From: Rehmannia glutinosa | Lineage: Eukaryota > Streptophyta > Magnoliopsida > Lamiales > Orobanchaceae | Reading direction: 5' to 3' | Assembly: GCA_016081115.2 (NCBI GenBank) | Contig: CM071936.1 | Location: 81,962,978 to 82,026,977 of the forward strand | Length of the DNA: 64,000 nt | Part shown: piece by piece, positions 22,239-34,470 of the stretch | How positions within the stretch are numbered: the stretch's first letter is position 1 | Layout of the letters: every line of letters starts with the position of its first letter | Translations under genes and position numbers: made by a program | Notes under the pieces: generated by a model | Database searches by the model: none | What the model saw: only the letters and a program-made list of their open reading frames with translations | Told to the model about the DNA's origin: nothing

Positions 22239-22475
22239 ATGGATTCAACACCTCCAAAAGAGCGAAAAGTTAGAGGGAAAAATAAGAATAAGAAAATTGC
22301 GACTCTAAAAGGTGGGGAGAAACTTGAGATCGAATTCTATAATAATCGTGCCGTAGGAGAAAATCATAGATTTTGGTCAAGGTACTTGGGAAAAATTGTT
22401 TGTGTCAAGCATATTTGTCCTATTCAAGTGAATATATGGAAGGAGTTGACCGAATCAGACAAACAACACATGTGA
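22239..22475 (+). pseudogene. CACTA accessory (Transposase_24-like) fragment
   Basis: A 78-residue frame with a basic start (GKNKNKK), then KLEIEFYNNRAVGENHRFWSR and WKELTESDKQHM, resembling the conserved core of the plant Ptta/En/Spm protein of CACTA elements. A TGA replaces the expected Trp after HM. Just downstream, AAGGTATGC at about 22485 looks like a splice donor, so this may be an exon end. Same strand and adjacent to the TNP2 remnant, thus one CACTA element. Confidence 0.7.
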
Positions 22476-23733
22476 GATGCAGTTAAGGTATGCAAATTTA
22501 TCTTGGAAAATATTGAAGTTTTTGCATTATTTTACCAAATATGTGCATCATGGTATTTTATGCCATTGCACAATAATTAACTCTATTTTGTTGCATTTCG
22601 TAATTTTTTAGCTTGTAGAAGTACTAAAATTTGTTGGAATCTGGTGTTATTGTTTTTCATAGGGGAACTATTACTATATCTAATGTAGAGATGAAATCTC
22701 AGTCCTGGAGCATTTATGTAACTTAAAGGGAAACATTTTATCTATTTCACTTGTCTAACAGAAGCCCTCCAAAAATCAAATGTCATCCACACAAAGGCGA
22801 TAAAGCTATATCACCTGGCCGTTAAATTTTTTCCATCTAATTTGATTATACCACCAATCAGTCTTTTTCAGAAGCTGGATGTGCCTACCTTCAGTGACAA
22901 TCAAAGATGAATACTTACTTGAGGGAAAACAGTTGTTTATTTTTTCAGAAGAATGTTGATCATGCATTCCTTAAATTTCTACAATGAAAGACTAGATTAC
23001 CACAGTTTCTCTGTCATGCCAACCTAATGAGGGGCGTATTCTTCCTTGTCCAAATCGCCTCTAATGTTTTTTTTTAAATTCAATTATTTCTATGTATATA
23101 TTATTTTAAAATATTAATTTTTAGTACTAAATATTTATGTTTTATTTATTTAGGCCCCCCAAAATTACTTACCCCCCCAAAAGTTACACGTCTAGCTCTG
23201 CCCCTGACCCTAATGTTAATATTAATACGAGTACACAAATCTTTTGAGATCATATTAGTTTCATAAGTTGTAGGATAAGATGAAATCCATTTGTGATTCT
23301 TTTTCCCAAATATTGCTTACTTCACGGGGCATTAGCAAATTGTTTATGAGATAATTTCATGGGCTAATCATTTAAAATTTCATGAATAATAACATGTAGA
23401 ATTGACTTAATCTATTGACCAATGTCACAACATTGAACCTATGGATAAAGTTTGGCAGGCTTATGGGGTAAAAATTAGATGTCTTTTGTATTGATAACTT
23501 TATGTACTAAGAAAATATATATGCGGATATCGAGCGACTCCAAACTTCAGCTTGCGGACCACTGTCTACAATTTATTACTTCTTACTTCCCTATATTTAT
23601 GGTAGAAGCGCCTTTGTACAACAGGAATTTGTTATTTGTTATAACTTATCATGTTAAATTGTTTTGGGAATGTTTTTTTAGTCCCAAGATAGAATTATAT
23701 CGTGAGACTACTTTGGACCACATAGGTGCCTTG
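22476..23733. other. Unassigned region between CACTA remnant and element B
   Basis: No recognisable coding sequence. An 86-codon open frame at 23479-23739 has no family features and overlaps the start of the next LTR. Near 23155-23216 lies a C-run block ending CTCTGCCCCTGACCC, whose reverse complement GGGTCAGGGGCAGAG resembles terminal sequences of hAT-type elements, but no partner end is seen. Confidence 0.5.
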
Positions 23734-25087
23734 TGTTAGTCCAAATGGCTACGATAATCTAGAGGGGGAGTGAATAGATTATGCCGATTTTTCGCAAATC
23801 GCTCTCTTTTTTCGAATGAACAAGTAAATGATAAGAATGTAAATGCGGAAATTAAACAACACTCGTTGATTTATTGAGGTTCAAACCCACCTAGGGCCTA
23901 ATCCTCTACCACCCCAGTATCTCCGGGATGGATTTCAAAAAGAAAAAAAGATTTTATTAATTTCCAAAATTAATACAACACCTTAAGGATTACCACAATC
24001 CTCTTACAACACCTTCAAGAAGATTACCACAATCTTCCTTCACCACCTTTGAAGAGTACCACACTCTCCAAACACCTATCACCTAGATCACCCAAGTGTA
24101 TTCTTACCACAAAAATACTCACAAGGATGTCTTGTGTTGAATGATGGACAAAATTCAAGATTACAACTCTATAAAACCAATACAAAGATTGAGTGCAAGT
24201 GTAATCAAGAATCAAAAGCCTAGACCTCAAAGATGTGCAAGTGAAAGTGCTTAGGCTATTACAACAAGAATGTAAAAATGAAAGCTTGAAGAATTTGCAT
24301 ATTTCTTGTTGTGTATTTTGCTTGTATGTGTTGTATCTTGTGTCTTCAATTCATCCTCTATTTGTAGGAGAGTCTTCACCAACATAGGCTCCCAACATAG
24401 GCTCCTCCTTCTTCACTTTTGTCTACAAAAAGAGGATCACAAGATGTAGAAATATTGTACAAAAATGAAAAGTAAATCTTGTTGATAAGGATTGCAACGG
24501 TTGGAATTTTTGCTGTCAAAAATTACTTAGGGCGACAGGTTGCCCTGTATAAGATTTCGAACGTTTGAATGAAAATAGTGCGATCCAGTTAGGGGTTGCA
24601 GGGGGTGCGACCGGTCAAGGGGGGGTGAGACCGGTCGCCCTAGGGTGCGACCGATCGGACCCCTGCTTGACCGGTCCCCCTGCCCCAATTTTTCAAGTCT
24701 GCAAGTTCTATTTCAATCTGTGCCATCTTCAGGTACCGGTCGACCTTTTGGGCGACCGGTCGACCTCCAATTTTAAATGTTGTCCGATTTTTATCAAAAA
24801 TAAACTTCAAGAAATACTCCAAAAAATTAGTAAAAATATTTTAAATCACTTGGCAGTATTTTGACAACATTTATAAACATTGTTTTGGTGCAAAAACCAA
24901 TTTAAACAAACCATCAAAAGTGTTGTCCATTTTTATCGAAAAATAAATTCTAAGAAATACTCCAAAAATTAGCAAAAACATTTTAAATTATTTAGGAGTA
25001 TTTGGACAACATTTATTAACATTGTTTTGGTATAAAAACTCATTTAAACATAATCATCAAAATCTTGATAAAAACATTTATCTAACA
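23734..25087 (-). repeat. Element B 3' LTR (1354 bp)
   Basis: TGTTAGTCCAAATGG at the left and ATTTATCTAACA at the right. Hairpin array at 23986-24118; TATA box decayed to TACAAATA (minus strand, 24366-24359); GACCGGTC palindrome array at about 24600-24765. Confidence 0.93.
23986..24118 (-). other. Hairpin array in element B 3' LTR
   Basis: Hairpins with + strand loop ACCAC: AGGATT/AATCCT, GAAGATT/AATCTTC, GAAGAGT/ACTCTCC and GTATTCTT/AAAAATAC. The truncated 5' LTR has the same series at about 31297-31431, where the last is the perfect pair GTATTCTT/AAGAATAC. Confidence 0.8.
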
Positions 25088-25347
25088 AACTCCCCCTTTT
25101 TGATGATTACAAACCAAAATAATTTTAGGAAGTCGATTTTAAAACAAAACAAATTTTCCGGTCTAAAACATCAAACCATTACAAGCAAGATTTATCATAA
25201 GTACAAACACACACAAGGATAGGAGCAAAGATTTTTCAAAATCTTTTTTGCACAAGCTCCCCCTATCAACATGCATAAAAAATAAGTAGAAGCAAACAAC
25301 TAAAAGCTAAAAGCTTGAATTTCATGAGCTTAAAAGCTCCCCCTGTC
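25088..25347 (-). other. Multiple polypurine tracts of element B
   Basis: Three purine tracts on the element strand: the LTR-adjacent one (25088-25102, + strand AACTCCCCCTTTTTG), GATAGGGGGAG (25267-25257) and GACAGGGGGAG (25347-25337). Several PPTs before the 3' LTR are a known Sirevirus trait. Confidence 0.8.
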
Positions 25348-26325
25348 ACAAAAGCATCATTAGTCAAACATAAAAGTCCATAATACATCACATGGACTAA
25401 GTACTATCCATAGCATCATGCTTTTAAGAGTTCTAGCTTATAGCTTTTCTTGCGAGCTTATTTACGCTTCTTTGAGCTTATGAGCATTTTTCTTGTTTCT
25501 CCCACTTTGGAATCATCAAAAATAATGTTAGCATGATAAAAACATCATACAATTATATCAAAGTGCGCAATTTAATCGATTTATCGAGCATATTGAACAT
25601 ATAAGCTTAAATTCCGAATAAAAGGGAAACAATTGCTCATTTGATTTGAAAAAGCTCATTTGATTCATAAAACATGATCTCTATAAACTTATAAGACTTT
25701 TCAAATCAAGTCATGTAGGTGATGAATTTTTCATTGAAACATTTTGTCGAACACTTGGCGTGCGTCGAATAAAACAAGATAAATATAACGCCTTTGGGAT
25801 TCGTTTAAGCCAAAAAATTTCATCAACAATTGAAATACAATAATATTCATTCATCAACAATCATCATATACAATCATACAAATACAAGAATTTCATCAAA
25901 ATAGCAAGGTATAAGCACATTCTCAAGGGTTCAACCCAATTGAGATTAAAAAGAAAATTTCTTACCATTTAATCGGTAAAGATGAACAATGGTGATGATA
26001 ATCGAGCCTCATGAAGTTCAAAATATAAAATGTATGCAATAAAACAAATTTGAAGTGAAATTTGTGTGCAAAATTCGAAGGGGACGAAAAATGAACATAA
26101 AATACCAAAATGACTGTGACTGAAGACATAAGCGATTTTAACCAAAATAAAAGCTAAGGGCGACCGGTTGTCGTTGAGGGCGACCGGTCGACGTTGATGG
26201 CGACCGGTTGCCCTCAACCCCATCAGCCCACTGTCTTGCCCAATTTTTCAAAATCCGATTTATCAACCAAAAATCTAATTTTTCGCCCATAAGTTTTAAA
26301 AACATGCAAAATGCAAACGCAAACC
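25348..26325 (-). other. Element B non-coding 3' region
   Basis: No ORF of substance. AT-rich, homologous to 700-1682 of A and part of 38500-39080 of C. Three GACCGGT palindromic motifs (about 26157-26216) lie just after the pol stop. Element C has an extra ORF between this motif cluster and the AT-rich part; B does not. Confidence 0.7.
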
Positions 26326-27831
26326 TCATTCAATATGCATTATGCCTAACCGAGCTCGTATCGACGCAAAAGTCTCGGAAGATAGCGGTTTTGTAAAAAT
26401 GTCCGCTAATTGATCTTGAGATGGTACAAAAGATATCGCAATTTTTCGTTTTGAAACACAATCCCTTAGAAAATGATGTCGAATCTCAATATGTTTAGTA
26501 CAGTTATGATGAACCAGGTTTTGAGCAATATTTATAGCGGATATATTATCACAAAAGATAGGAACACTTTGAAAAGAACATTTATAATCCGCTAAAGTTT
26601 GTTTCATCCAATGTAATTGAGTACAACAAAAAGCCGCGGAAATATATTCGGCTTCGGCCGGTGAAAGTGAAACACAATTTTGTTTCTTTGAAAACCAAGA
26701 AACTAGGCAATCACCTAGAAATTGACATGATCCGGAAGTACTTTTACGATCATCAATATTTCCCACATAATACGAATCACTATAACCTTTAAGAGAAAAA
26801 TTTTCATTCTTTGGATAAAATAAACCATATTGAATAGTGCCTTTCAAATATCTAAAAATTCTTTTAACGGCACTCATATGAGATTCTTTAGGATTGCTTT
26901 GAAAACGAGCACATAGGCATACGACATGAAGAATATCCGGTCTACTTGCGGTTAAATAAATTAAACTACCAATCATACCTCGATACTTGGATTCATCAAC
27001 CGGCTTGCCTTTTTCATCTTTGTCAATCTTGAGGTTTGTTGCCATTGGGGTAGAAACGGTTCTTCCTTCTTCAATTCCGAACTTCTTCAAAAGTTCTTTT
27101 GTATACTTGGATTATGAGATGTATATTCCTTCTTGGCATTGCTTAATTTGAAGTCCAAGGAAGAAGTTGAGCTCCCCCATCATGCTCATTTCAAATTCAC
27201 CTTGCATTAACTTAGGAAATTTCTTGCACAAGGATTCATTAGTAGCATCAAAAACAATATCATCAACATAAATTTGCACTAATAAGCAATTTTGCCCTTT
27301 TTCAAAAACAAAGAGAGTAGTATCAACTTTACCTCTTGTAAAACCATTTTGCAAAAGAAAATAGCTAAGTCTATCATACCATGCACGGGGTGCTTGTTTT
27401 AAACCATATAAGGCCTTTTTAAGTTTATAAACATCCTTAGGCCTAGAAAAAATTTCGAACCCCGGAGGTTATTTTACATAGACTTCTTCTTGAATAATAC
27501 CATTTAGAAAAGCGGATTTAACATCCATTTGATAAAGCTTGTAATTTTTAAAGCAAGAATAGGCAAGTAAAACACGAATAGCTTCTAAACGTGCTACGGG
27601 TGCAAATGTTTCATCATAATCAATACCTTCTTCTTGACAATAACCTTGAGCTACTAACCTTGCTTTGTTTCGAACAATATTGCCTTGGTCATCGATCTTG
27701 TTCCGAAATACCCATTTTGTACCAATAATTGTTTGAGATGGAGGACAAGGTACTAATTGCCATACATCGTTCCTTTTAAATTGATTCAACTCCTCTTGAA
27801 TTTCTAAAAACCAATCCTCATCTTCAATGGC
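26326..27831 (-). pseudogene. Element B reverse transcriptase and RNase H
   Basis: RT frame 27789-27469 has [22 protein letters not shown] and [11 protein letters not shown]. Frame 27354-27112 carries the catalytic YVDD (about 27270-27259). Frame 27090-26326 (254 codons) has the RT thumb/connection, then RNase H, ending DQLADIFTKPL and LGIMHIE. The RNase H motif reads GYSDSYYVG, with Tyr where relatives have Asp. In-frame TAA stops near 27475 and 27112, each explained by CAA to TAA, break an otherwise continuous frame. The domain makes element DNA from RNA in the particle. Confidence 0.9.
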
Positions 27832-28704
27832 TTACTTAGCATTTTTAGGCTCTTTTTGAGATATAAGAGCTTTCTCGACAAATTTTCCTCGAGTCATTAC
27901 TTTATCAAGGGGATCACAAATAATAAGATCTTTTGGGTGATCTCCCTTAAATTTCAATGCTACGGGAAGATTCGAAGTATCACCTTTATCTTCTTGAGGA
28001 ACATTTGAGCTTGAAGATTGATCATTTTGAGTATCATCTTGAACAATGGGTTCAACAATATCCTCTTCATCACTTTCATCATTGGGTATCCTTTCAACAC
28101 CCGAAGCTTCATTGAATTTGACATGGATGGATTCTTCAACAACTCCACTTGTTTTATTGTAAACCCGATAAGCTTTACTCTTGGTTGAATACCCCATAAA
28201 TATTCCTTCATCGGCCTTAGGATCAAGTTTGTCCAATTGATCCTTAGTATTCAAAATAAAACATTTACATCCAAATATTTTGAAATAACTAATATTTGGA
28301 GTTCTTCCTTTCCAAAGCTCATATGGAGTTTTATTCATTTTAGGATGAATATAAACTCGATTAATGACATAGCAAGCGGTACTTACGGCTTCAGCCCAAA
28401 AATATTTTGGAAGTGAAAATTCATTGAGCATGGACAGACAACATTTCTTGAAGTTTTCGATTCTTCCTTTCGGCTACTCCATTTTGTTGAGGTGTCCTTG
28501 GAGCCGAAAAATTGTGACTATATCCCTTGGTTTCACAAAAGACTCTAAATTCTCCATCAAATTCTCCACCTCGATCACTTCGAATAGACTTAATAGTATC
28601 TTCCTTTTCATTCTCAATAAGTCTACACAACTTAACAAACTCATTAACAGCATCGCTTTCATTTGTAAGAAATAGAGCCCAACTATATCTAGAAAAATCA
28701 TCAA
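27832..28704 (-). pseudogene. Element B integrase
   Basis: Core DDE region: the frame 28704-28474 overlaps the first Asp region; 28630-28421 has IRSDRGGEFDGEF (second Asp) and PQQNGVAERKNR with the Glu-side motif shifted. The frame 28431-27832 (199 codons) covers the copia integrase C-terminal part (FSLPKYFWAEAVSTACY, ELWKGRTPN, GIFMGYSTKSKAYRVYN) and an acidic linker before RT. Frameshifts near 28430 and 28690 and a stop near 27832 inactivate it. It would insert the element cDNA with a 5-bp duplication. Confidence 0.88.
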
Positions 28705-29340
28705 CTATAACAAAAGTGTAATGTTTTCCACTTGACTTGCCGTACCAATATCCGCATACAAATCAAGATGAAGCATTTGTAGGGGTTTGGTAGTGGAAAT
28801 TTCATTTTTGGGCTTAAAACTACTCTTAACTAATTTGTTCTTTTGACAAGTGTCACATAAGCCAAGATTTTCAAAATTGAATTTGGGTAGTCCTTTTACA
28901 TGTTGATTTTTGTAAACAGTTTGCAAATTTTTGTATCCAACATGTCCAAGTCGCCTATGCCATAAACTAGTTAAATCATTATTGGCGACAAGACAAGAAA
29001 CATTTTGACTAACCAAATCACTTGTACAAATTTTGTAAATATTGCCTTTTCTAATTGCTTCACAAATAATTTTATCATTTTTGGAAATAAGGCATTTTTC
29101 TTTATTAAAAACAATATTATAGTTTGAATCAAAAAGTTGGCTAACACTTATCAAATTGAACTTAAGCCCTTCTACTAAAAGAACCTTAATAAGAGAGAAA
29201 GAAGAGTTACCAATTTCTCCATTTCCAAGAATTCTTCCTTTGCCATTGCCGAACATGACCATACCCTCTTCTTGGAGCTTGATGTTGGTAAAAAGTTCTC
29301 TCTTTCCGGTCATATGGCGTGAACATCCGCTGTCCACGAG
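28705..29340 (-). pseudogene. Element B protease and GAG-pre-integrase domain
   Basis: The 210-codon frame opens at the protease active site, MDSGCSRHMTG in the predicted frame (DSG catalytic triad; preceded by WLV-like codons), and goes on through GNGKGRILGNGEIGN and LVEGLKFNLISVSQL. The GAG-pre-integrase part has SLWHRRLGHVGYKNL and LCDTCQKNK, the HHCC zinc binder of integrase. The frame ends by a frameshift near 28705. The protease would cut the Gag-Pol polyprotein. Confidence 0.9.
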
Positions 29341-30992
29341 CCATTTTGAATCTTCTATTGTTGTTATAGCCCCTATAACCTACAAAGGAATTATTTTTAG
29401 GTACCCTATAATTTTGGGGTCCATGGGGGTTAGCCTTGAGACCTTTAGGCCTCCAATAATAGCTAAAATTATTCTTCAATTTACAATTACTAGCATAGTG
29501 TCCATTCTTACCACAATAAAAACAAGTAATAATACGAGGACTACTAGCACGTACAAAGGTTGGTCCTTGGTCATTTTTCTTAAAAGCATTTTGAAAAGGT
29601 TTATAACCAAGTCCTAATTTAGAATGCTCACCTCTTTGTGCATCAAAATGTTTTGTGACTTTATCCGTACTTAAATTGAATCGATGCACATCCTTTTTCA
29701 AATTTTCAATATCATTTGTGAGCGTTTGTTTTTCGGTTTCAAGAGTACGGACCATAGTAAGAGTAATAGCATGAGCCTTATCAAGAGAATCATAGGAAGT
29801 AAATAATTTATCTTTTTCTAGTTTAAGCTCTTTATGATCCTTTTTCAAATTCTTGTATTTAACAATCAAATTTTGAAACTCATTTTGCAATTCATCAAAA
29901 TCACATTGTAATTCATCAACTAGGGAAGAAGATGAAGCATTAGAGCGTGCCTCGGTATTTTCATCGTCTATGGCCATAAGACCATGTTCGGATTCTCCTT
30001 CCTCGTCGGTTGTTTCAAGTAATTCATCCCAAGTTTTGACGTCCGCATTTAACGCCTTCTTTTTCGGAAAAGGCTTTTTCTTCTTTTGTTCCTCTTCCGC
30101 TAATTTTGGGCAATCGGCTATGTAGTGCCCGGATTTTCCGCATTTGAAACAAGAATTGTCTCTAGGCTTTCTTGTTTTATTTTTATTTACAAATTTTGCA
30201 AATTTTCTAACAAGATCCGTCGTTTCTTCATCATCCTCATCACTAGCATAATAATCATTATTAGAAGAAGATGCTAAGCCTTTAATAATATTTTGTGTAC
30301 CCGGTTTAGAGGTGGATGGTTGAGAATTGTTTCTCTCCTAGAGATATACTTCATAAATGAGGAGGTTCCCAATGAGCTCATCAAACTTGAGTGTCTCAAG
30401 ATTTTGAGCTTCCGTGATTGCCGTCACCTTTTCGGACCATGAGCCGGGAAGGGCGTTCAATACCTTGGTCACCTTGTCTTCTTCGGAGATGACCTTTCCA
30501 AGAGCCACAAGATGATTGACAATGTTGTCAAGCCTTTCCACCATTTTTGGTATGGTTTCACCATCATGCATATTGAAATTTTCAAAGTCTTTCACAAGCA
30601 TTGTTTTTCTTGCTTGGTTCACTTTCTTTGTGCCCTCATAGATGGTTTCTAATTTTTCCCAAACTTCATGTGCCGACCGTATGCCTCTTATGCGATTATA
30701 TTCGGTGGCGGTAAGAGAGCAATGTAAAATGTTTAAGGCCCATCTTGTTTTAGAGAAAAGCCTTCTTGTCATTTTCATCGTACTCCTTGAACGGCTTGGG
30801 AGTCGTGGTACCATCCTCCAATTTTGTTGTTGGTTGAGCAACTCCTTTAATGACCACATTCCAAATATCAAATCTGCACCCTTGTAGAAAGCACTCCATG
30901 CGGTCTTTCCAAAATGCATAGTTGTTGGCATCGAATAGTGGTGGCTTGTTGGTGGAGGCGCCGGTGGTGAGATAAGCTTCATTCGTTGCCAA
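29341..30992 (-). pseudogene. Element B gag
   Basis: Start at 30992 (MATNEAYLTTGAS), 43 bases inside the PBS. The capsid-like part spans 30992-30338 with NYAFWKDRMECFLQG, LNILHCSL, RGIRSAHEVWE and MVERLDNIVNHLV. An acidic stretch follows, then a first zinc knuckle CFKCGKSGHYIADC near 30160-30115, a long coiled coil (frame 29977, heptad-like LQNEFQNLIVKYKNLKK), and a second knuckle CFYCGKNGHYASNC near 29525-29470. Frameshift near 30770, stop near 30345, frameshift near 29350 to the protease frame. Two knuckles flanking a coiled coil are shared with A and C. Confidence 0.88.
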
Positions 30993-31034
30993 GGATATTT
31001 TCTCTTTACTCGGAACGAGCTAGCCAAAGAGTTT

Positions 31035-31047
31035 GGCTCTGATACCA
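31035..31047 (-). other. Primer-binding site of element B (tRNA-iMet)
   Basis: Minus strand TGGTATCAGAGCC, two bases inside the 5' LTR end; full complement to the initiator tRNA-Met 3' end. Confidence 0.95.
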
Positions 31048-31049
31048 CT

Positions 31050-31636
31050 TGTTAGTCCAAGTGGCTACGATAATCTAGAGGAGGGTGAATAGATTATGCC
31101 GTTTTTTCGCAAATCGCTCTCTTTTTCGAATGAACAAATAAATGACAAGAATGTAAATGCGGAAATTAAACAACACTCGTTGATTTATAGAAGTTCAACC
31201 CACCTAGGGCCTAATCCTCTACCACCCCAGTATCTCCGGGATGGATTTCAAAAAGAATTTTTTTTTTTATTAATTTCCAAAATTAATACAACACCTTGAG
31301 GATTACCACAATCCTCTTACAACACCTTCAAGAAGATTACCACAATCTTCCTTCACCACCTTTGAAGAGTATCACACTCTCCAAACACCTATCACCTAGA
31401 TCACCCATGCGTATTCTTACCACAAGAATACTCACAAGGATGTCTTGTGTTGAATGATGGACAAAATTCAAGATTACAACTCTATAAAACCAATACAAAG
31501 ATTGAGTGCAAGTGCAATCAAGAATCAAAAGCCTAGACCTCAAAGATGTGCAAGTGAAAGCGCTTAGGCTATTACAACAAGAATGTAAAAATGAAAGCTT
31601 GAAGAATTTGAAGATTTCTTGTTGTGTATTCTGCTT
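31050..31636 (-). repeat. Element B 5' LTR, truncated
   Basis: Starts TGTTAGTCCAAGTGG, matches 23734-24320 of the 3' LTR and stops in TGTGTATTCTGCTT, beyond which the sequence is integrase of element J. The U3 part, with promoter and palindromes, is missing. Confidence 0.9.
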
Positions 31637-32310
31637 CTTTGAGAGTTCTATTCCTTTTTTCTGCAACTCCATTCTGCTGTGGAGTCCTTGCTGCAGATAA
31701 TTCATGACCAATGCCATTTTCAATACAATACTGAGTTATTATCCCATTAACAAACTCAGTTCCTCTATCTGATCTTATTTTGATAATGGTTTGGCTCTTT
31801 TCATTTTGAATTCTCTTCATCAGCTGTGGTAGTTTCTGTAGAGTTTCTTTCTTCTTACACATGAATATAGTCCATGTATATCTTGAGTAGTCATCTACTA
31901 CCACCAAGGTGTATTTCTTTCCACTTATGCTAGCTGGTTCCACTGGGCCAAATAGATCCATATGTAGCAGATGTAATATTCTTGTTGAAGATGGGCAGTC
32001 TTTTCTTTGAATGATGATTTGATCTGGTTTCCCTTCGACATCGCGTCACATATACTCTCCTTCTTGTATACCGAGTCCGGAAGTCCTTCCACAAGATTAC
32101 TTCGCAAGCTTGTTAATCGTTTTGAAATTTAGGTGACTCAGACTTTTGTGCCACAACCAACTTGATTCAGTTGTGCTCTTTGCTAATAGACAGTTTTGGG
32201 TGTAGCGGTTGACCAAATCTACTACATACATGTTCTTTTGTCTGCATCCTTGCAACACAACTTCATTCGATTCAACATCCTTAATTTGGCATATACCCAT
32301 GTTAAATCCA
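31637..32310 (-). pseudogene. Element J integrase
   Basis: Frame 32300-32097 has the zinc-binding WLWHKSLSHLNFKTINKLAK of GAG-pre-integrase; the Cys pair follows frameshifted. Frame 31961-31572 holds MDLFGPVEPAS, the first catalytic Asp in VVVDDYSRYTW, the second in IRSDRGTEF and PQQNGVAEKRNRTL with the Glu region. It is then cut at the junction with element B's LTR; the last residues of that frame are LTR sequence, not integrase. Confidence 0.87.
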
Positions 32311-32800
32311 ACATTATAGCCCTTGTCACGAGTTGATCGATGCTTAGCAAGTTGAAGTTGAGTCCTTCAACATATGCAACATCTGTGATTTCTAATCCGT
32401 TCCTCTTGATGGATCCAATGCCTCTTATTTCACCTGGAGCTTCATTTCCTCCAAATATGACTTTTGCTCCTTTAACTTCCTTGAATTTTGACAGATTTTT
32501 CTTGTTTCTGTCATATGTCCGGAATGCACCACTATCCATGTACCAGGTTCCTTGGCACTCACTGCTTCCTTGAACCCAATCAAGGAAATTAAGTTTTAGG
32601 TACCCATACTTGTCCGGGTCCCGAGGGGTTAGAATTGTAAGATGATCCAACCAACTTATAGCCAAATGATTTGACTCTAAGGGGTTGCCATCTATCGCCA
32701 TAATCATAATTAATCTTGGCAAATTGCTTGGGGATTCTAGGTTCATACAACTGTCTCTTTTGTCCGTATGCTGTGTATGTGTTTTTAGCAATCACCTTCT
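32222..32800 (-). pseudogene. Element J protease
   Basis: The frame 32791-32222 contains the aspartic protease site WYMDSGAFRT (relatives have a Ser-Arg-His stretch here), NKKNLSKFKEVKGAKVIFG, GSIKRNGLEITDVAYVEGL and LNFNLLSIDQL. The frame is open for 189 codons but its upstream join to gag is broken. Confidence 0.82.
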
Positions 32801-34470
32801 TTGGGTAATTGTGGTGTCTCCGAGTATAGTGCCTAGGTGCATATGTGTCTTTGATGAAAGCTCTTATACTTTTGGAATGGCCTTTCTTGAGTTCTAGGCC
32901 TTTGCCATTTGGGCTTATATTCCATAAGTCTATCTTTGATAGTTCACATCATTCCAATCGGCTTGGCTTGGATATTTTCTACCATTCCCATCATATGTAT
33001 TTCTTTTATAGATTTTAAGGGGGTTTTGGTAGCTCTGTTTCTTCTTTACTGAGTATTTTCTCGTTTGGAGTTTGCCGAGGAACTCATTGAATCTCTTCTC
33101 AAATTATCCTTTCAGCCGCACTCAACCGGTCGTTTTCCTTTTCCTTTATAACCAAGGCCGGTTTGCTTGTAATTGTCCTTTGGAGTGAATGTGTGTGCAC
33201 CATTTGGAGTTTTGGATTTTTAGACTCTTCATTGCTTGAAGATCCTTTTTCCAAGATTATTTTTGGAGTTTGACATAGCACAAAGGAATTAAATCCTAAG
33301 CCTATCTTGTCTCCACATTCTCTTTGACTCATAATAAGATCATCCAATGATTTAGATGCCTTAGTGAATGAGGCAATCACATTTTTGAGGTCATTCTCCC
33401 TCTTTCTATGGCAGCTATTTTACTCGCTTTTAGCTTGGCATTTTCGGCCTTTAAACTTTTATTCTCATCGGCTATTTGACTTAGAGTACTCGGCTCCTTA
33501 GTCACCGTGAGCTTTAGCTCTTGAGTAGGCTGTTTTCCTCATTTAGTAGTGTGTGTGAGGATTTAATGTGTTCAAAATCTTTCATCATTTTGCCTAATGA
33601 ATCATAAAGATCAGTGGGTGATGAAGTGTGTGTGTCACAGTCACTATCACTAGAATCTGAGTTTGATGAGTTAGAGTGTACCTCATCTTCTTGGTCAGGT
33701 TGATCTTGTTCCTTGGCCATCAAATAGATCGGGCTTCTTCTTGAGTCACTTGAGTAGTCACTTCACTACTCTCGACTCAGCTATGTCTTTTGACTCAGCA
33801 TTCTCTGCAGCCAACATTGCCTTTCTCTTTTCTTGTCTTCTTTCTCTGAAGACCTTTCTTTCTTCTTCATTCCTGTATTTGTTGACTACAGGATATGGGC
33901 AGTCAATGGCATAGTGACCTGGTTGCCTACGTTCCAAAGATATAGATATTCAACCTTTTGATCACCAAGTTTCCATTATTGGATTGTCGACCCTTTGGTA
34001 TTCAGACTTTTTGATGATCTGTTCTCTTGGTTGGCCTATCTTCTCTTGACTTGGAGGGAGCTGAGTGTCTTCTGGAAGATTCGCCCTTGCCTCTCTTGTA
34101 TTTCTTATTGAAGAACTTGTTGAACCTTTTAACCATCAGGGCTATTTCTTCTGGATCAATGACTTCTTTGACCTCAGCTCTCTTTCCATCCTTAACAATT
34201 AGAGCAGTTATTTTGGGTACATATGTCTCTTCCTGATCTTTTCTTCTCAGCTCAAATTCATAGGCTTTGAGATCCGAGAATAGTTCATGGTTGGAGGTCT
34301 TCGATAGGTCCATGGAATGTCTCAGTGCCATGACCTTCATTCCCCATTCACCGAGACTTTTTAGGATCTTCATACACATTTCCTTCACGTCGTTGGCTTG
34401 TCTTGTTGCGAAATCCTTGGAATTGCCATTTCCTCGTATGAATTGTTCTTGACTTTTTTCGAGTTCGACA
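32801..34470 (-). pseudogene. Element J gag
   Basis: Frame 34526-34002 gives a capsid-like part with SKDFATRQANDVKEMCMKIL, SLGEWGMKVMAL and ELFSDLKAYEFELRRKDQE, then a basic stretch (KKYKRGKGESSRR). A decayed zinc knuckle near 33930-33880 keeps GHYAIDC but lacks the first Cys pair. An acidic Ser/Asp-rich frame (33723-33514) and further C-terminal pieces (33380-33099) follow. The first ~20 codons of the long frame are LTR, not gag: a deletion joins the LTR to mid-gag, removing the PBS and gag N-terminus. Confidence 0.78.

Larger units (their letters stand above)
23734..31636 (-). mobile_element. Element B: Sirevirus-like Ty1/copia, nearly complete
   Basis: Minus strand. 5' LTR (truncated, 31636-31050), PBS, gag, protease, integrase, RT, RNase H, 3' region with three PPT-like tracts, and complete 3' LTR (25087-23734). 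It is the best preserved copy of its family here, with a handful of stops and frameshifts. The 5' LTR is cut at 31636 and fused to element J, so the target duplication cannot be checked. Confidence 0.92.

Noticed and set aside
23479..23739. 86-codon open frame as a host gene
   Set aside because: No motif, no neighbours, and it runs into the LTR of element B.
29335..29365. Programmed frameshift between gag and protease in element B
   Set aside because: The gag and protease frames differ here, but no slippery heptamer is evident and other genes in B have random frameshifts. Element I's joint is a deletion and cannot confirm it.
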